64,000 nt of DNA. It comes from Neorhizobium populisoli. GTDB lineage: Bacteria; Pseudomonadota; Alphaproteobacteria; Rhizobiales; Rhizobiaceae. The stretch is from the NCBI RefSeq assembly GCF_019430945.1, contig NZ_JAHYCB010000019.1, positions 1 through 64,000 of the forward strand. The letters are read 5' to 3'. The position numbers and the translations under genes were made by a program. Positions 7,724 to 16,131 of this stretch are shown one piece after another; positions within the stretch are counted from its first letter, which is position 1; each line of letters opens with the position of its first letter. The notes under the pieces were generated by a model, which had not been told where the DNA came from, ran no database searches, and worked only from the letters and a program-made list of their open reading frames with translations.

Positions 7724-8041
7724 ATGTGGGCAAGCAAATCGGGAACAGGCCAACAGGATCGTTCCCTGCCATAGCAAACACAGGATCCATCGGCATGTCT
7801 GCTAGCAGCGACTGAGCGATTTGCTCGATACGGTTGGCGTCGCGTGACAATTCACGGAAAGGCAACCTGATGGATGATGGGTAGGAAAATATGGCGATCG
7901 CGCTTGATCGCATCCGAATCCAACGTGAGGTGCGCCGGGATCGGTGGTCGCCTCGCAGAGCAAGCAACGCGCACTTATGCGGCAATTGCCTGGCTTGTCA
8001 TCGGCTCCATTGACCCTAGGTGGTCTAGGAAAGGAGCCAAT

Positions 8042-8230
8042 ATGAATCCCGAGCAGAGAGTTAAGCTTTATCAGGAGACCGTCGAGCGATTGCGTGCGGA
8101 TCTGGAATGGCTCCACACGAGTGGATTCTACGTGCAGTCAGCTACAAATGAAGAGTTGGCCGTTGCTCTTGAACAGGCAGCAACCAGCTACCTAGCAATT
8201 ATAGAAGAGTTTTCCCGTCCGCCGGGCTGA
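8042..8230 (+). CDS. Hypothetical protein
   Basis: A 62-residue, mostly helical and acidic protein starting MNPEQRVKLYQETVERLR, with a GGAGCC ribosome-binding site six bases before the ATG. The frame is open further upstream, but no site supports an earlier start. No domain recognised. Confidence 0.5.
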   Translation: MNPEQRVKLYQETVERLRADLEWLHTSGFYVQSATNEELAVALEQAATSYLAIIEEFSRPPG

Positions 8231-8499
8231 CATCGCGCAGTTAATGCCTTGCGTCGCCCTGTCTTTCTTGCATCTTGCTGTAGCTGAGTCGACGGGAAAT
8301 AAAAAACTCAGGTTTTATAGTGAATATCGTAGACCAGGCGCCTTTTGAGTGCTGCCGAAATCAGACGAGAGGCTTTGTCCCTTCAAAACGAAAGCGGACC
8401 CAGTAAACTGATCCCAGGGGATTCCCGCGCCAGACCGGCGAGATGCGCAAATCGGCGAGCCGCCCGCCCGCATCGGTCTCTCGGCAGACCTGACAAACC

Positions 8500-8890
8500 C
8501 GCTGTGGAGCAGACTGTCATCGACCGACGCTACGGCTGCCTGATCCTGATGACGCATTCCGCCAACCCGGACGGTCCAAAAGGTTCGAAGACTCAGACCT
8601 GGTTCTCGCTTCATCGGCAGCCCTGACGACCTGGCTGGCTTCTGCCGAAACACCAGGGGGTAGTCCTTTTGCCGGGATGACCGGAGAGGCGAACGATCTC
8701 GTCCGCCCCTTGAATAACCGCATGCCGGTCATCCTAAAACCGGATGATTACGAACGCTGGCTTCACGGCGGTATCGACGAGGTGATCAAGTTCCAGTTGC
8801 GCGAGACGATCTCCTCCGGGGACTTTTCCATGCTCGAGACCATGGACAGATGGCAAAGCGGCATTCCGCCCGCCCGATCCATTCCCCGAA
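8500..8890 (+). pseudogene. Decayed SRAP (YedK/HMCES-like) gene
   Basis: Fragments in different frames match the downstream SRAP protein: CLILMTHSANPDGPKGSKTQTWFS corresponds to CLIPLTGFAEAEGQKGRMTRTWFS, and LNNRMPVILKPDDYERWLHGG corresponds to HNRMPVLLHRDEYERWLHGS. The N-terminal part with the catalytic Cys is not recognisable and at least one frameshift is needed. It is a diverged second copy, not a recent duplication. Confidence 0.75.
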
Positions 8891-8937
8891 AATCTAGCCG
8901 CTCTATGTTGTAGTCTTATCAGCTTGAGGAAAACCGC

Positions 8938-9582
8938 ATGTGCAACCTGTACACTGTCCGCAAATCGGCCGCCGAGATCGCCGCCCACTTCGGCGTGCCG
9001 AACCTGATGGCATCGAACGCCGCGGAGGAAGTTTATCCCGGGACGCCGGGAATGGTGGTAACCGAGGCCGACGGCGCTCGCGAACTACGTTCGATGGTTT
9101 GGGGCTTCCCTTTGAGGCTGAAGGGTATGAAGCCGGAAGCCAAGCCAAAACCCGTCAATAACATCGCCGATCTTGGAGCGCGGATGTGGGTGGGCCTTGT
9201 GAGGAAACCGCAGGCACGGTGCTTGATTCCGTTAACGGGCTTCGCGGAAGCAGAAGGACAGAAAGGCCGCATGACGAGAACGTGGTTCTCGCATCGCGAT
9301 GACCCGATCTTCGCCTGGGCCGGGCTCTGGCGCGTCAGCGATGAGTGGGGACCGGTTTATTCCGGTGTCATGACCGACGCGAACGAGGCGATCGCCCCGG
9401 TCCACAACCGGATGCCTGTCCTGCTCCATCGCGACGAATACGAGCGGTGGCTGCATGGAAGCTTCGATGACGCGCTCGCGTTTCAGAAACGGAGGTTTCC
9501 GCCAGAGCTGATCGTCATGGATCGCACGACGGAACTGTGGTCGAAGAGGAAGGCGGCAGCGGAAACTCCGCTTCTCCTGTGA
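8938..9582 (+). CDS. SRAP domain protein, abasic-site DNA-protein crosslinker (YedK/HMCES family)
   Basis: A 214-residue protein starting MCNLY. In this family the initiator Met is removed and Cys2 forms a thiazolidine crosslink with abasic sites in single-stranded DNA, shielding them from mutagenic repair. Other family marks are visible: an Asn in VNNIA at about residue 73, and a conserved His in VHNRMPV at about residue 155. Length is normal. A decayed copy lies just upstream and a terminator just downstream. It fits the wider DNA-repair content of the window (LigD, Ku, ExoIII). Confidence 0.9.
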   Translation: MCNLYTVRKSAAEIAAHFGVPNLMASNAAEEVYPGTPGMVVTEADGARELRSMVWGFPLRLKGMKPEAKPKPVNNIADLGARMWVGLVRKPQARCLIPLTGFAEAEGQKGRMTRTWFSHRDDPIFAWAGLWRVSDEWGPVYSGVMTDANEAIAPVHNRMPVLLHRDEYERWLHGSFDDALAFQKRRFPPELIVMDRTTELWSKRKAAAETPLLL

Positions 9583-9606
9583 CCGCGACATCGGAAAGAA
9601 GAAAGG

Positions 9607-9631
9607 CTCGCTGTTAAGAGAGCGAGTTTTT
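9607..9631 (+). terminator. Rho-independent terminator
   Basis: A 6-bp stem (CTCGCT/AGCGAG) with an 8-base loop followed by five T residues, 24 bases after the stop codon of the SRAP gene. Confidence 0.75.
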
Positions 9632-9722
9632 CTGATGGAACGCACCGTACTTGGGAGGAGGATCGCGGTGCTGATGATGAAGCTACGCGATCATGGTTAA
9701 CGACACCGTGCGTATTGATCGC

Positions 9723-10058
9723 CTACTTCGGCAGGCCTGCAAACCAGTCGGCATATGGCGTGTTCTTGGCCATGTATCGATTGTAGTCAGGCGATCCATC
9801 GGTCCACCAGACCTCTCCGCGCTCGCCAAGGCCGACCTTCGCCTCATCGACGCGCCTGCGCGCCTCGGCCATGGCTTCCCTGTCGCCTTTGGCATCCCGG
9901 ACCGCACGCCGAGCCGCCATCAACTCCCCCACCAGCCTTTCCCGTTGGTGATTGCCGAGTTGGGGATTACTCTTGCGCCAAAGTCTACCTCGCACGACGA
10001 AATATCGGCCGTCCGGCGTGGCGGGGATGCACTGGTGACTCGAACGTTTCGCTGCCAT
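9723..10058 (-). CDS. Conserved hypothetical protein
   Basis: A 111-residue protein with DGRYFVVRGRLWRKSNP near the N-terminus, a long charged helix, and a C-terminal GERGEVWWTDGSPDYNR...NTPYADWF. I recall this arrangement as a widespread rhizobial hypothetical without known activity. The start at 10058 (MAAKRSS) is chosen over a longer frame to 10094 because the conserved part begins soon after. It has no signal peptide. Confidence 0.65.
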   Translation of the reverse strand: MAAKRSSHQCIPATPDGRYFVVRGRLWRKSNPQLGNHQRERLVGELMAARRAVRDAKGDREAMAEARRRVDEAKVGLGERGEVWWTDGSPDYNRYMAKNTPYADWFAGLPK

Positions 10059-10118
10059 CCCGCGAGAACTTCCCGGCGCTCCATTTGGTTTCACATTCCA
10101 GGTCCCGGCCTGCGCTAC

Positions 10119-10535
10119 TCAGGGACTTGGCTGGTCAGGTCGCAACGTGATGAAATGCTCAAAGCCGTCGAATCTCTCGCTGATCAGCGCAAAGGACTGG
10201 CGCTCTAGGTCATTGCTGGCTTCGCGATGCTTTTCGAGGAACGCAGCCGAGGTGACTTTGATAGTCCTGACAGAACTCGATCCCTTGAGAAGCTTCTCAG
10301 GATCGGTGAGGTCTTCGCCTGTCACGAAGGTTATGTCGACCCGCTGCTTGGCACCGAGATGCAGCTTGGCAACCGCACCTCCGCCGAAATGGTAGATCAG
10401 GTAGAAGTGAACCCGACCTTCGCTAAGCCTGGCAACTGCATCCAGTATGAGCTGCCTGACGGGACCAAGACTTTCCCGCGCTTCCGGCGGCTCGCTTTGG
10501 CAATACAGCTCAAACTCGTCGATGTTTCCGGGCAT
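10119..10535 (-). CDS. Hypothetical protein, possibly DUF1801/DUF5655-like
   Basis: A 138-residue cytoplasmic protein with an aromatic strand (VHFYLIYHFGGG), a basic strand (KLHLGAKQRVDITFV) and a helical C-terminus. The order resembles small alpha/beta proteins of the YdhG/DUF1801 or DUF5655 type, but the match is by impression only. It follows the minus-strand gene at 10554-11180 by 18 bases and may share its transcript. Confidence 0.55.
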   Translation of the reverse strand: MPGNIDEFELYCQSEPPEARESLGPVRQLILDAVARLSEGRVHFYLIYHFGGGAVAKLHLGAKQRVDITFVTGEDLTDPEKLLKGSSSVRTIKVTSAAFLEKHREASNDLERQSFALISERFDGFEHFITLRPDQPSP

Positions 10536-10553
10536 GTGATCATCTCCTCCTGA

Positions 10554-11180
10554 TCACCGAAGCAGCCCGTCAAGGTCGAAGTCCTCCCAGCCCTGAAGTC
10601 CGGATGCCGATTCCTCGGCGCCCCTGCCTGACTTCTTCGACCTTTTGCGCGGTCTCGACATCCGGGTCAGCTTCGCCTGGTACGCTGCCTTCGCTCGCTT
10701 CTGCGCCTTCGCCTCGGCATCCTCGACACGCCATTCATCGACGGCACCACGGTCAAGGAGATCCTCGACCAACTTCGGATCGAAGACATGGAAGGTGATC
10801 TGCCGAGCGCGTCCCGCAAGCCTCACGGTTCTGGTACCCGCACTCTGGAGACGTCCGTCCGCGAGCCAGCGGTGTCGCTCGCTGGAAGTCATACCAAGGA
10901 TGTCCTGAATCTCGCGCGGGATGACTGGAAGCTCTTCAATGCCGACCAGTGCCTTGGAGACAGCCGGGCATGTCCGCAGGAATTCATCCTCCTGCTCCTC
11001 CGGCATGGCCAGCGTCAGGATCATTCCTTCAACATCAAGCGACTTTCGGATTGCGATGGGAAGCCGCGCCCGGATCTCGAGGAGGATGCCCTTGGCACGG
11101 ACCGCCGATCCGAACGAAGCTGCCGGCGACAGTGTCCAAGCCTGGACAAGCGTGGGGACGATGGTGGTTTTCTTCGGCAT
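10554..11180 (-). CDS. Hypothetical protein with a basic C-terminal tail
   Basis: A 208-residue protein from ATG 11180. Residues 90-150 (VIPREIQDILGMTSSERHRWLADGRL...) resemble a short winged or MerR-like DNA-binding helix pair. A long Ala/Lys/Arg-rich segment follows and ends in an acidic, Gly-containing tail. A nucleic-acid-binding role is plausible but unproven. The longer frame to 11249 lacks a ribosome-binding site. It is probably the first gene of a pair with 10119-10535. Confidence 0.5.
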   Translation of the reverse strand: MPKKTTIVPTLVQAWTLSPAASFGSAVRAKGILLEIRARLPIAIRKSLDVEGMILTLAMPEEQEDEFLRTCPAVSKALVGIEELPVIPREIQDILGMTSSERHRWLADGRLQSAGTRTVRLAGRARQITFHVFDPKLVEDLLDRGAVDEWRVEDAEAKAQKRAKAAYQAKLTRMSRPRKRSKKSGRGAEESASGLQGWEDFDLDGLLR

Positions 11181-11273
11181 CTCGACTAGATGGGTCCTAG
11201 GCCGTCGAGCGTCAACAAGGCACGGATCGTGTGACTTCAGCCAGAACACTCTGTTGTCCGCACCTCATGCGCC

Positions 11274-11579
11274 TCAGTGTAGCGCCATCGCCTTCCTTCT
11301 CCTTTCGACGAGCTTCTCCACCACCGGTATCAAGCGACTAGCACGGATGAGGATTTCGGTTCCGTACCTGCTTGAGGCGATGTCCGCCGCCATGCGATCG
11401 AGGCATCCGGCGATCTCCTCTAGCTGCTCTGCAAGATCCCGACGACCGATTTCCGACGAAGCGCGGGCCAGTCGGCTTATGCAGTCTGAGTACCGTTCCG
11501 CGACTATCAGGCGGCTGCTAATCTCGGATTCTGCAAGCGAGGCTCCGTATCGTTCACCGCAAAAACGTTTTTCTCCCAT
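11274..11579 (-). CDS. Hypothetical helical protein
   Basis: A 101-residue protein, helical and rich in Arg, Ala and Glu, without domain or signal peptide. The ATG at 11579 (MGEKRF) is preferred; the frame is open to 11621, where it would overlap the upstream gene. It follows the gene at 11588-11902 closely, suggesting cotranscription. Confidence 0.45.
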   Translation of the reverse strand: MGEKRFCGERYGASLAESEISSRLIVAERYSDCISRLARASSEIGRRDLAEQLEEIAGCLDRMAADIASSRYGTEILIRASRLIPVVEKLVERRRKAMALH

Positions 11580-11587
11580 CGTCCGCC

Positions 11588-11902
11588 TCACAGAAGATGA
11601 CGTGCCCGATGCCGCGGCCATTCGCGATCATCGTCCAACTGCATCAGAGCGGCTATCACGTCTGCGTAGCGGACGGGATGATCGAGTCCAGGAGGTTGGC
11701 GCAGGGCAGGCACGGATTCGACAGCATAGAGATCGGAGGCCCACGATGCGAGGATCGCGCGCTTCTCCTGGATGGAAAGGTGACGCGCCGACAAGATATC
11801 GCCGGGGTCATCGAAGTGGTCGTGGGGGCGGAGGATATGCGAAACGGCAACGGCCGCGTTTGCACCGCTACCGGACTTCGGGATGAAGGTGTCACTGTTC
11901 AT
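11588..11902 (-). CDS. Conserved small rhizobial protein
   Basis: A 104-residue protein whose core LSIQEKRAILASWASDLYAVESVPALRQ is recognisable as a common small alphaproteobacterial protein: a DPxD-like start, then EKRAILASWASD, then an Ala/Leu-rich helix. Function is not assigned. Finding it beside an hsp20 gene suits a stress-related role, but that is inference. It is the first gene of a probable pair with 11274-11579. Confidence 0.65.
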   Translation of the reverse strand: MNSDTFIPKSGSGANAAVAVSHILRPHDHFDDPGDILSARHLSIQEKRAILASWASDLYAVESVPALRQPPGLDHPVRYADVIAALMQLDDDREWPRHRARHLL

Positions 11903-12022
11903 CGATGTCTCCCAAAAACTTCAATTGGTGGTCAAAATTCTCAGGTCCAACAAAGATTGTCCCTGCAATAACAGGGTTCAAGAGGTTAAAAATCATCGCG
12001 TCGAAAAATTTTCACGTCAGGT

Positions 12023-12050
12023 CTTGAATCAGAAAATCCCGAAACCAGAT
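12023..12050 (+). promoter_or_regulatory. Sigma-32 (RpoH)-like promoter for hsp20
   Basis: CTTGAA at 12023-12028 and CCAGAT at 12045-12050, separated by 16 bases, resemble the heat-shock promoter pattern (CTTGAA and CCCCAT-type boxes). The predicted start would fall at about 12057-12061, exactly where the hairpins of the thermometer begin, which supports the call. Confidence 0.5.
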
Positions 12051-12060
12051 CATTCCCCGT

Positions 12061-12142
12061 CAGTCGCCTATTAGGGACTGGCAGAACCCGGAGACGCAGG
12101 TTTCCGCGTCTCTATCCAACTCGCTTCAAGGAGGTTTTGGTC
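12061..12142 (+). promoter_or_regulatory. ROSE-type RNA thermometer in the hsp20 leader
   Basis: The leader folds into three successive hairpins: CAGTC/GACTG (12061-12080), GAGACGC/GCGTCTC (12091-12112), and a last one pairing CCAAC-TCGCT (12116-12125) with AGGAG...TTGG (12129-12140). The last contains the ROSE signature U-Y-G-C-U facing the Shine-Dalgarno AGGA with the G bulged out and a three-base loop (UCA). ROSE elements hide the ribosome-binding site of rhizobial small heat-shock genes at low temperature and melt on heating. Position, signature and downstream gene all agree. Confidence 0.75.
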
Positions 12143-12613
12143 ATGAGAACTGAATTCGACTTCGCACCGCTGTATCGGTCCAGCATCGGCTTCGACCGTG
12201 TGTTCAATCTCCTCAACAACCCGCAGCGCCCTCAGGCGATCGACACCTGGCCGCCGTATGACATCGTCAAAAGCGGTGACGACGAGTACCGCATCGTGAT
12301 GGCTGTCGCAGGCTTCGGTGAAGGCGATCTCGACATCACCCAGGAACGCAACGTCCTGGTCGTGAAGGGCGGGAAGTCGGAGGAACAGCAGGGCGAATAC
12401 CTTCATCGCGGCATCGCAGGCCGGGGCTTCGAGCGCAGGTTCGAACTTGCCGATCATGTCCGCGTCGAGGACGCATCCCTCATCAACGGCCTTCTGACCG
12501 TCTCACTTCGCCGCGAGATCCCGGAAGCCATGAAGCCTCGCAAGATCCAGATCGGCAGCCACGGCCAGGACGAGCAAGTTCTGCAGATCGAGGCTGATCA
12601 GCAGGCCGCATGA
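12143..12613 (+). CDS. Small heat-shock protein, Hsp20/alpha-crystallin family
   Basis: A 156-residue holdase chaperone with the usual layout: an aromatic N-terminal arm (FDFAPLYRSSIGFDRVF), an alpha-crystallin domain from about residue 35 to 130 (PPYDIVK..., YRI, GNVLVV-like ERNVLVVKG, the FERRFELADHV strand, NGLLTVSL) and a short C-terminal tail holding IQI. It binds unfolding proteins in the cytoplasm. The ATG at 12143 is set by GGAGG nine bases upstream, which is itself buried in the ROSE hairpin. A strong 14-bp hairpin follows the gene. Class is IbpA/HspE-like. Confidence 0.95.
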   Translation: MRTEFDFAPLYRSSIGFDRVFNLLNNPQRPQAIDTWPPYDIVKSGDDEYRIVMAVAGFGEGDLDITQERNVLVVKGGKSEEQQGEYLHRGIAGRGFERRFELADHVRVEDASLINGLLTVSLRREIPEAMKPRKIQIGSHGQDEQVLQIEADQQAA

Positions 12614-12634
12614 TCACCTGACGTCGCATTCAGC

Positions 12635-12668
12635 GCTGCTCTCCGCCCAGTGTCGGGCGGAGAGCAGC
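12635..12668 (+). terminator. Strong hairpin after hsp20
   Basis: A perfect 14-bp GC-rich stem (GCTGCTCTCCGCCC and its complement, loop AGTGTC) begins 22 bases after the hsp20 stop. No T-run follows, so it may act as an mRNA-stabilising end or an attenuated terminator. Confidence 0.65.
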
Positions 12669-12751
12669 ATCTGTCCGTGCTTCGGCGGCATCTCCAACAT
12701 AAGCCGAGTTTCCAATGTATCTCGAATCCAGCATGCAGAGCATGACCGTTT

Positions 12752-13003
12752 AAGAGCGGGAAGAGGCGTTTACAGACGTTGCCCGCCTTCTCGATAGCGC
12801 CGCGTTAGAGGCGATGATCGAGAGAAATTAAAAAAGCTGCAATCTTCTCCAAGAATTTGGCTGAAGCGATCCGCCTGAACGCGGATGAACTCCCGCGTGA
12901 GGATGCCCGTCGCGCCCAAAGGGTGATGCAGCAGGCAACCAATTTTATCTGCCAGTTCGAAACCATTCATCCCTACCGAATGCAAAGCCACTCCGTTCAT
13001 TAA
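12752..13003 (+). pseudogene. Possible frameshifted remnant of a helical protein
   Basis: Two overlapping plus-strand frames read EREEAFTDVARLLDSAALEAMIERN and then, after a one-base shift at about 12829, KNLAEAIRLNADELPREDARRAQRV... to a stop at about 13003. Joined, they would form a helical protein of about 80 residues. No family is recognised and there is no good start, so this could be chance; otherwise nothing is seen between hsp20 and the promoter at 13044. Confidence 0.25.
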
Positions 13004-13043
13004 GAGCCTTGCATCCGTATTGGCATATTGAGGTCTTCCCGCA

Positions 13044-13068
13044 GGAACCTTGTTTCCGGCGGTTCGTT
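13044..13068 (+). promoter_or_regulatory. EcfG-type (general stress response) promoter
   Basis: GGAAC (13044-13048), 16 bases, then CGTT (13065-13068) is a perfect match to the alphaproteobacterial EcfG/RpoE2 consensus. The predicted start lies about 25 bases before the ATG of the ferritin-like gene at 13103, a suitable leader length. Confidence 0.65.
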
Positions 13069-13102
13069 AGCGGGGTCCCTACCACGCAAACGGAGAAGTT
13101 CT

Positions 13103-13552
13103 ATGGTCACCATGGTCGGCAACGAAGGCAACATCGAAAAGCTCGTCAAGGATCTGCTCTATCTCGAGCACGACGCGATCGCCGCATATGACTCCTGCAT
13201 TGAACGGCTGGACGACAAGACACTCAGCGCCAAGATCGCCGAATTCAAGCAGGATCATCTCCAGCATGTCGTCGTGCTGAACGAGATGGCGCGCGAACTT
13301 GGCATAGAGGCCCCGACAGAAGGTGACATGAAGCAGATGCTGACGACGGGCAAGATCGCGCTCGCGGACCTCATGGGCGACGCGGCCATCCTCAAGGCAA
13401 TGAAGACCAACGAGGATGACACGGTGACGGCCTACGAGCGTGCATCCCGCCACGAGGATGCCATCCCGCAGTCGAAGGCGTTCTTCCTCAAGGCACACCA
13501 GGACGAAGAGCGGCACCGGGCCTGGATGGAGACGACCGCGAAGGCGATGTGA
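13103..13552 (+). CDS. Ferritin-like stress protein (DUF2383/PA2169 type)
   Basis: A 149-residue all-helical protein. The N-terminal helix (VKDLLYLEHDAIAAYDSCIERL) and the last helix (HQDEERHRAWMETTAKAM, with an ExxH pair) resemble the four-helix ferritin-like fold of DUF2383-type proteins, which are often stress-induced in rhizobia. Metal binding is likely but not shown. The ATG at 13103 has GGAGAA ahead of it; the frame is open further upstream without support. A perfect EcfG promoter precedes the gene and a hairpin follows at 13653. Confidence 0.8.
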   Translation: MVTMVGNEGNIEKLVKDLLYLEHDAIAAYDSCIERLDDKTLSAKIAEFKQDHLQHVVVLNEMARELGIEAPTEGDMKQMLTTGKIALADLMGDAAILKAMKTNEDDTVTAYERASRHEDAIPQSKAFFLKAHQDEERHRAWMETTAKAM

Positions 13553-13652
13553 TCTTGAAAACGGGATCGATGATGCTCATCTGAGGGTCACCACCCACAT
13601 AGCCGATGGCCTGCAGCGACTATGACGTCGCGCGTTCGCCGTCGCGGGTGAC

Positions 13653-13685
13653 GAGGGCGCTCCCCATGCTGGGTCGAGCGCCCTC
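13653..13685 (+). terminator. Hairpin between the ferritin-like gene and the esterase gene
   Basis: A perfect 9-bp stem (GAGGGCGCT/AGCGCCCTC) about 100 bases after the ferritin-like gene and 26 bases before the esterase ATG. There is no strong T-run; it probably acts as a terminator or processing hairpin. Confidence 0.5.
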
Positions 13686-13711
13686 TGTATGTTTCCCGAA
13701 GTCGAGATCAC

Positions 13712-14308
13712 ATGACAGCGTCGCACCTCATCATCTTCCTCCACGGCCTCGGCGCATCCGGCGAGCAGCTCGCGCCGCTTGCCTCATCATGGCGCGCTCA
13801 CCTGCCACGTTTCGCGTTCGCAACCCCGGATGCTCCCTTACGGAATAGCTACGGAGGTCACCAGTGGTTCAAAGTCGACGACATGCAGCTCGATCCTGGA
13901 CGGATCCGTGAAGGGCGCGAGGCCTTTGACCGAAAGATCCGAGACGTCCTTTCCCGGGAAGGGTTCGAAGGCCGGCTTCAGGATGTCGCCTTTGTAGGGG
14001 TGTCGCAGGGGGCCATCGTTGCGCTGGACGCCGTGGCATCCGGGCGCTGGAGGATCGGCGCCCTCGTTTCCTTCTCAGGACTGCTACCTCCGACGTCGGT
14101 TTCCAGGGACAGTAGTCAAACCCCGATCCTACTTGTCCATGGAGCCGATGATCGAACCATTCCTTCGGTGGCCTCCACGGTCGCGGCGACGCAACTCAGG
14201 TCGGCGGGCTTCGATGTCGAATTGGATATCGAGCCGCGCGTCGGCCACACAATCTCGCTCGGTGGAGCTGAAAAGGCGCTCGCGTTCCTGGGTCGGACCT
14301 TTGAATGA
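13712..14308 (+). CDS. Alpha/beta hydrolase, carboxylesterase/phospholipase family
   Basis: A 198-residue compact serine hydrolase. Visible features are the oxyanion strand and loop HGLGASGEQ near residue 10, the nucleophile elbow GVSQGA (Ser at about 98), the acid in HGADDRT at about 148 and the catalytic His in VGHTIS at about 177. Length and motifs match the YpfH/carboxylesterase group, which hydrolyses short acyl esters. It is cytoplasmic, with no signal peptide. It lies between the ferritin-like gene and the sensor kinase on the same strand but is separated from both by gaps. Confidence 0.9.
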   Translation: MTASHLIIFLHGLGASGEQLAPLASSWRAHLPRFAFATPDAPLRNSYGGHQWFKVDDMQLDPGRIREGREAFDRKIRDVLSREGFEGRLQDVAFVGVSQGAIVALDAVASGRWRIGALVSFSGLLPPTSVSRDSSQTPILLVHGADDRTIPSVASTVAATQLRSAGFDVELDIEPRVGHTISLGGAEKALAFLGRTFE

Positions 14309-14412
14309 CGTCGTCACTCAGGCCGTTACGGAACATTGCTTTAAATATCCGGCGGAATATGCGAGATTGCGGATCTGCTGAAACGGCCTTCGCCGGAGAG
14401 GAACGATGATCC

Positions 14413-16131
14413 ATGGATCAGCGTACCAGACCATCCACCCCACTCGCCACCATGACGAAGGCCCTTAGTCGGATCAGCCGCTCGCGTGATCGCGACGAGA
14501 TCACGACCGCCCTGCGATCCTCTGCTCGGTCACTCATCGGATGCGAGGGGATCACCGTGGTCCTCCGGGATGGCGATCTTTGCCACTACGTCGAGGAAGA
14601 TGCCGTCGGCCCACTTTGGAAGGGCCAGAAATTCCCTGCGTCGGCATGTGTTAGTGGATGGGCGATGCTTCATGGCGAGACAGTCGTCATACCCGACATC
14701 ACGAAGGACGATAGAGTTCCGCAGGAGCTCTACGCGAACACCTTCGTCCGGGCAATGGCGATGGCTCCTATCCAGTCGGATGATCCAGTGGCGGCGATCG
14801 GTGCCTACTGGTCGCACCCTTACACGCCAGCGGAGTGGGAGGTTGAGACGCTGGAGGCGCTCGCCGATGCCGCGGCGACTGCTTTCCTGAATGCGGAAGT
14901 CGTCGCCTCGGTCAATGCCATGCCAGCTACCGCAGCGCTTTCCAATGCTGGCGGCGAGCAAACCGACTTCACGCATGACGTCGCCCGGGTCGCAGGGATC
15001 GCTGCCGTGCCGACGATCCTCGACGTCGTGCTGCGGATGACCGGTATGGGTTTCGCCGCGGTTGCCCGCGTCACCGACACGAAGTGGGTCGCCTGCCAGG
15101 TTCTGGACCCGGTTCGTTTCGGGCTGAAGCCGGGTGACGAACTCCCGCTGGAGAGCACGCTCTGCAACGAGATCCGCGGGCATCGCCAGACAATCGTGTT
15201 CGATGATGCTGTCGCCGACCCGCAGTACTGCGATCACCATACTCCTCGGATATACGGTCTGCGAAGCTACATCTCCGAGCCGATCATCCTCGCAAACGGG
15301 TCCTTCTGGGGAACCCTATGCGCGATCGATCCCAGCCCGGCGATAGTGAAGACCCCGGAAGTTCTCGGCGCCTTCAAGCTGTTCGCCGAACTCATCGCGC
15401 ATCATCTCGACGCCGACGAACGTCTGCGGATGACCCAGGAATCCCTGGTTCGCGAACGGGAGCTCGCCGAGCTTCGAGAGCATTTCATCGCCGTGCTCGG
15501 CCACGACCTGCGCAACCCGATCGCCGCCGTGGATGCAGGAACGACGAGGCTTCTTAAGGAGGGTTGGACCGACAGAAGTCCACTCGTTCTGAAACTGATG
15601 AAGTCGAGCCTCTCGCGGATGACGGGCCTCGTGGAAAACGTCATGGATCTGGCGCGCGCAAGGCTGGGCGGCGGCATCAGCACTGTATTGGTGGAGGCGG
15701 ATCTGGTTCTGACCCTCGCCAACGTCGTCGAAGAGGTGAGGGTGGCGCACCCCGAACGCCAGATATTGACGAGGTTCGAGCTTCCGGCAACTACGGCAGT
15801 TGATCATCAGCGTGTCGCACAAATGGTGTCAAACCTACTCTCCAATGCCGTGACCCACGGCGATCCGGAAGCGCCCGTCGAGGTCAGCGCCCATATAGAT
15901 GGCGGGGCCCTGGTAGTCAGCGTCAGAAACGGCGGCCGCCAGATCCCGCCGGAATCCATCGCCAGGCTCTTCCTTCCGTTCAAGCGGGGTGATGACCGGT
16001 CAGGCGTTCAGGGCCTAGGGCTGGGGCTCTATATCGCCTCGCAGATCGCGCAAGCACATAACGGGCGGATAGATGTCCGCTCGGATGAACACGAGACCTG
16101 CTTCACCTTCAGAATGCTTTCGCGCGATTAG
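14413..16131 (+). CDS. Soluble sensor histidine kinase with two GAF domains
   Basis: A 572-residue kinase without membrane segments. Residues of about 20-165 and 195-340 form two GAF domains; the second has LESTLCNEIRG...FDDAVADPQY, typical of bacterial GAF sensors. A short coiled linker leads to the HisKA domain with the phosphoacceptor in LGHDLRNPIAA (His about 364). A HATPase_c domain follows, with SNAVTHG (N box) and GLGLGLYIASQI (G2 box). It autophosphorylates in response to a cytosolic ligand or redox cue that cannot be told from sequence. The convergent response regulator at 16128-16520 is its likely partner. Confidence 0.92.
   Translation: MDQRTRPSTPLATMTKALSRISRSRDRDEITTALRSSARSLIGCEGITVVLRDGDLCHYVEEDAVGPLWKGQKFPASACVSGWAMLHGETVVIPDITKDDRVPQELYANTFVRAMAMAPIQSDDPVAAIGAYWSHPYTPAEWEVETLEALADAAATAFLNAEVVASVNAMPATAALSNAGGEQTDFTHDVARVAGIAAVPTILDVVLRMTGMGFAAVARVTDTKWVACQVLDPVRFGLKPGDELPLESTLCNEIRGHRQTIVFDDAVADPQYCDHHTPRIYGLRSYISEPIILANGSFWGTLCAIDPSPAIVKTPEVLGAFKLFAELIAHHLDADERLRMTQESLVRERELAELREHFIAVLGHDLRNPIAAVDAGTTRLLKEGWTDRSPLVLKLMKSSLSRMTGLVENVMDLARARLGGGISTVLVEADLVLTLANVVEEVRVAHPERQILTRFELPATTAVDHQRVAQMVSNLLSNAVTHGDPEAPVEVSAHIDGGALVVSVRNGGRQIPPESIARLFLPFKRGDDRSGVQGLGLGLYIASQIAQAHNGRIDVRSDEHETCFTFRMLSRD

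Noticed and set aside
7722..7910. Minus-strand frame of 62 codons after the IS3 fragment (ELSRDANRIEQIAQSLLADMP)
   Set aside because: Some protein-like character, but no domain, no start signal, and the frame ends inside IS debris; it could be a truncated gene but cannot be supported.
10921..11886. 321-codon plus-strand open frame
   Set aside because: Antisense to three better-supported minus-strand genes; Arg/Ser-rich shadow frame in high-GC DNA.
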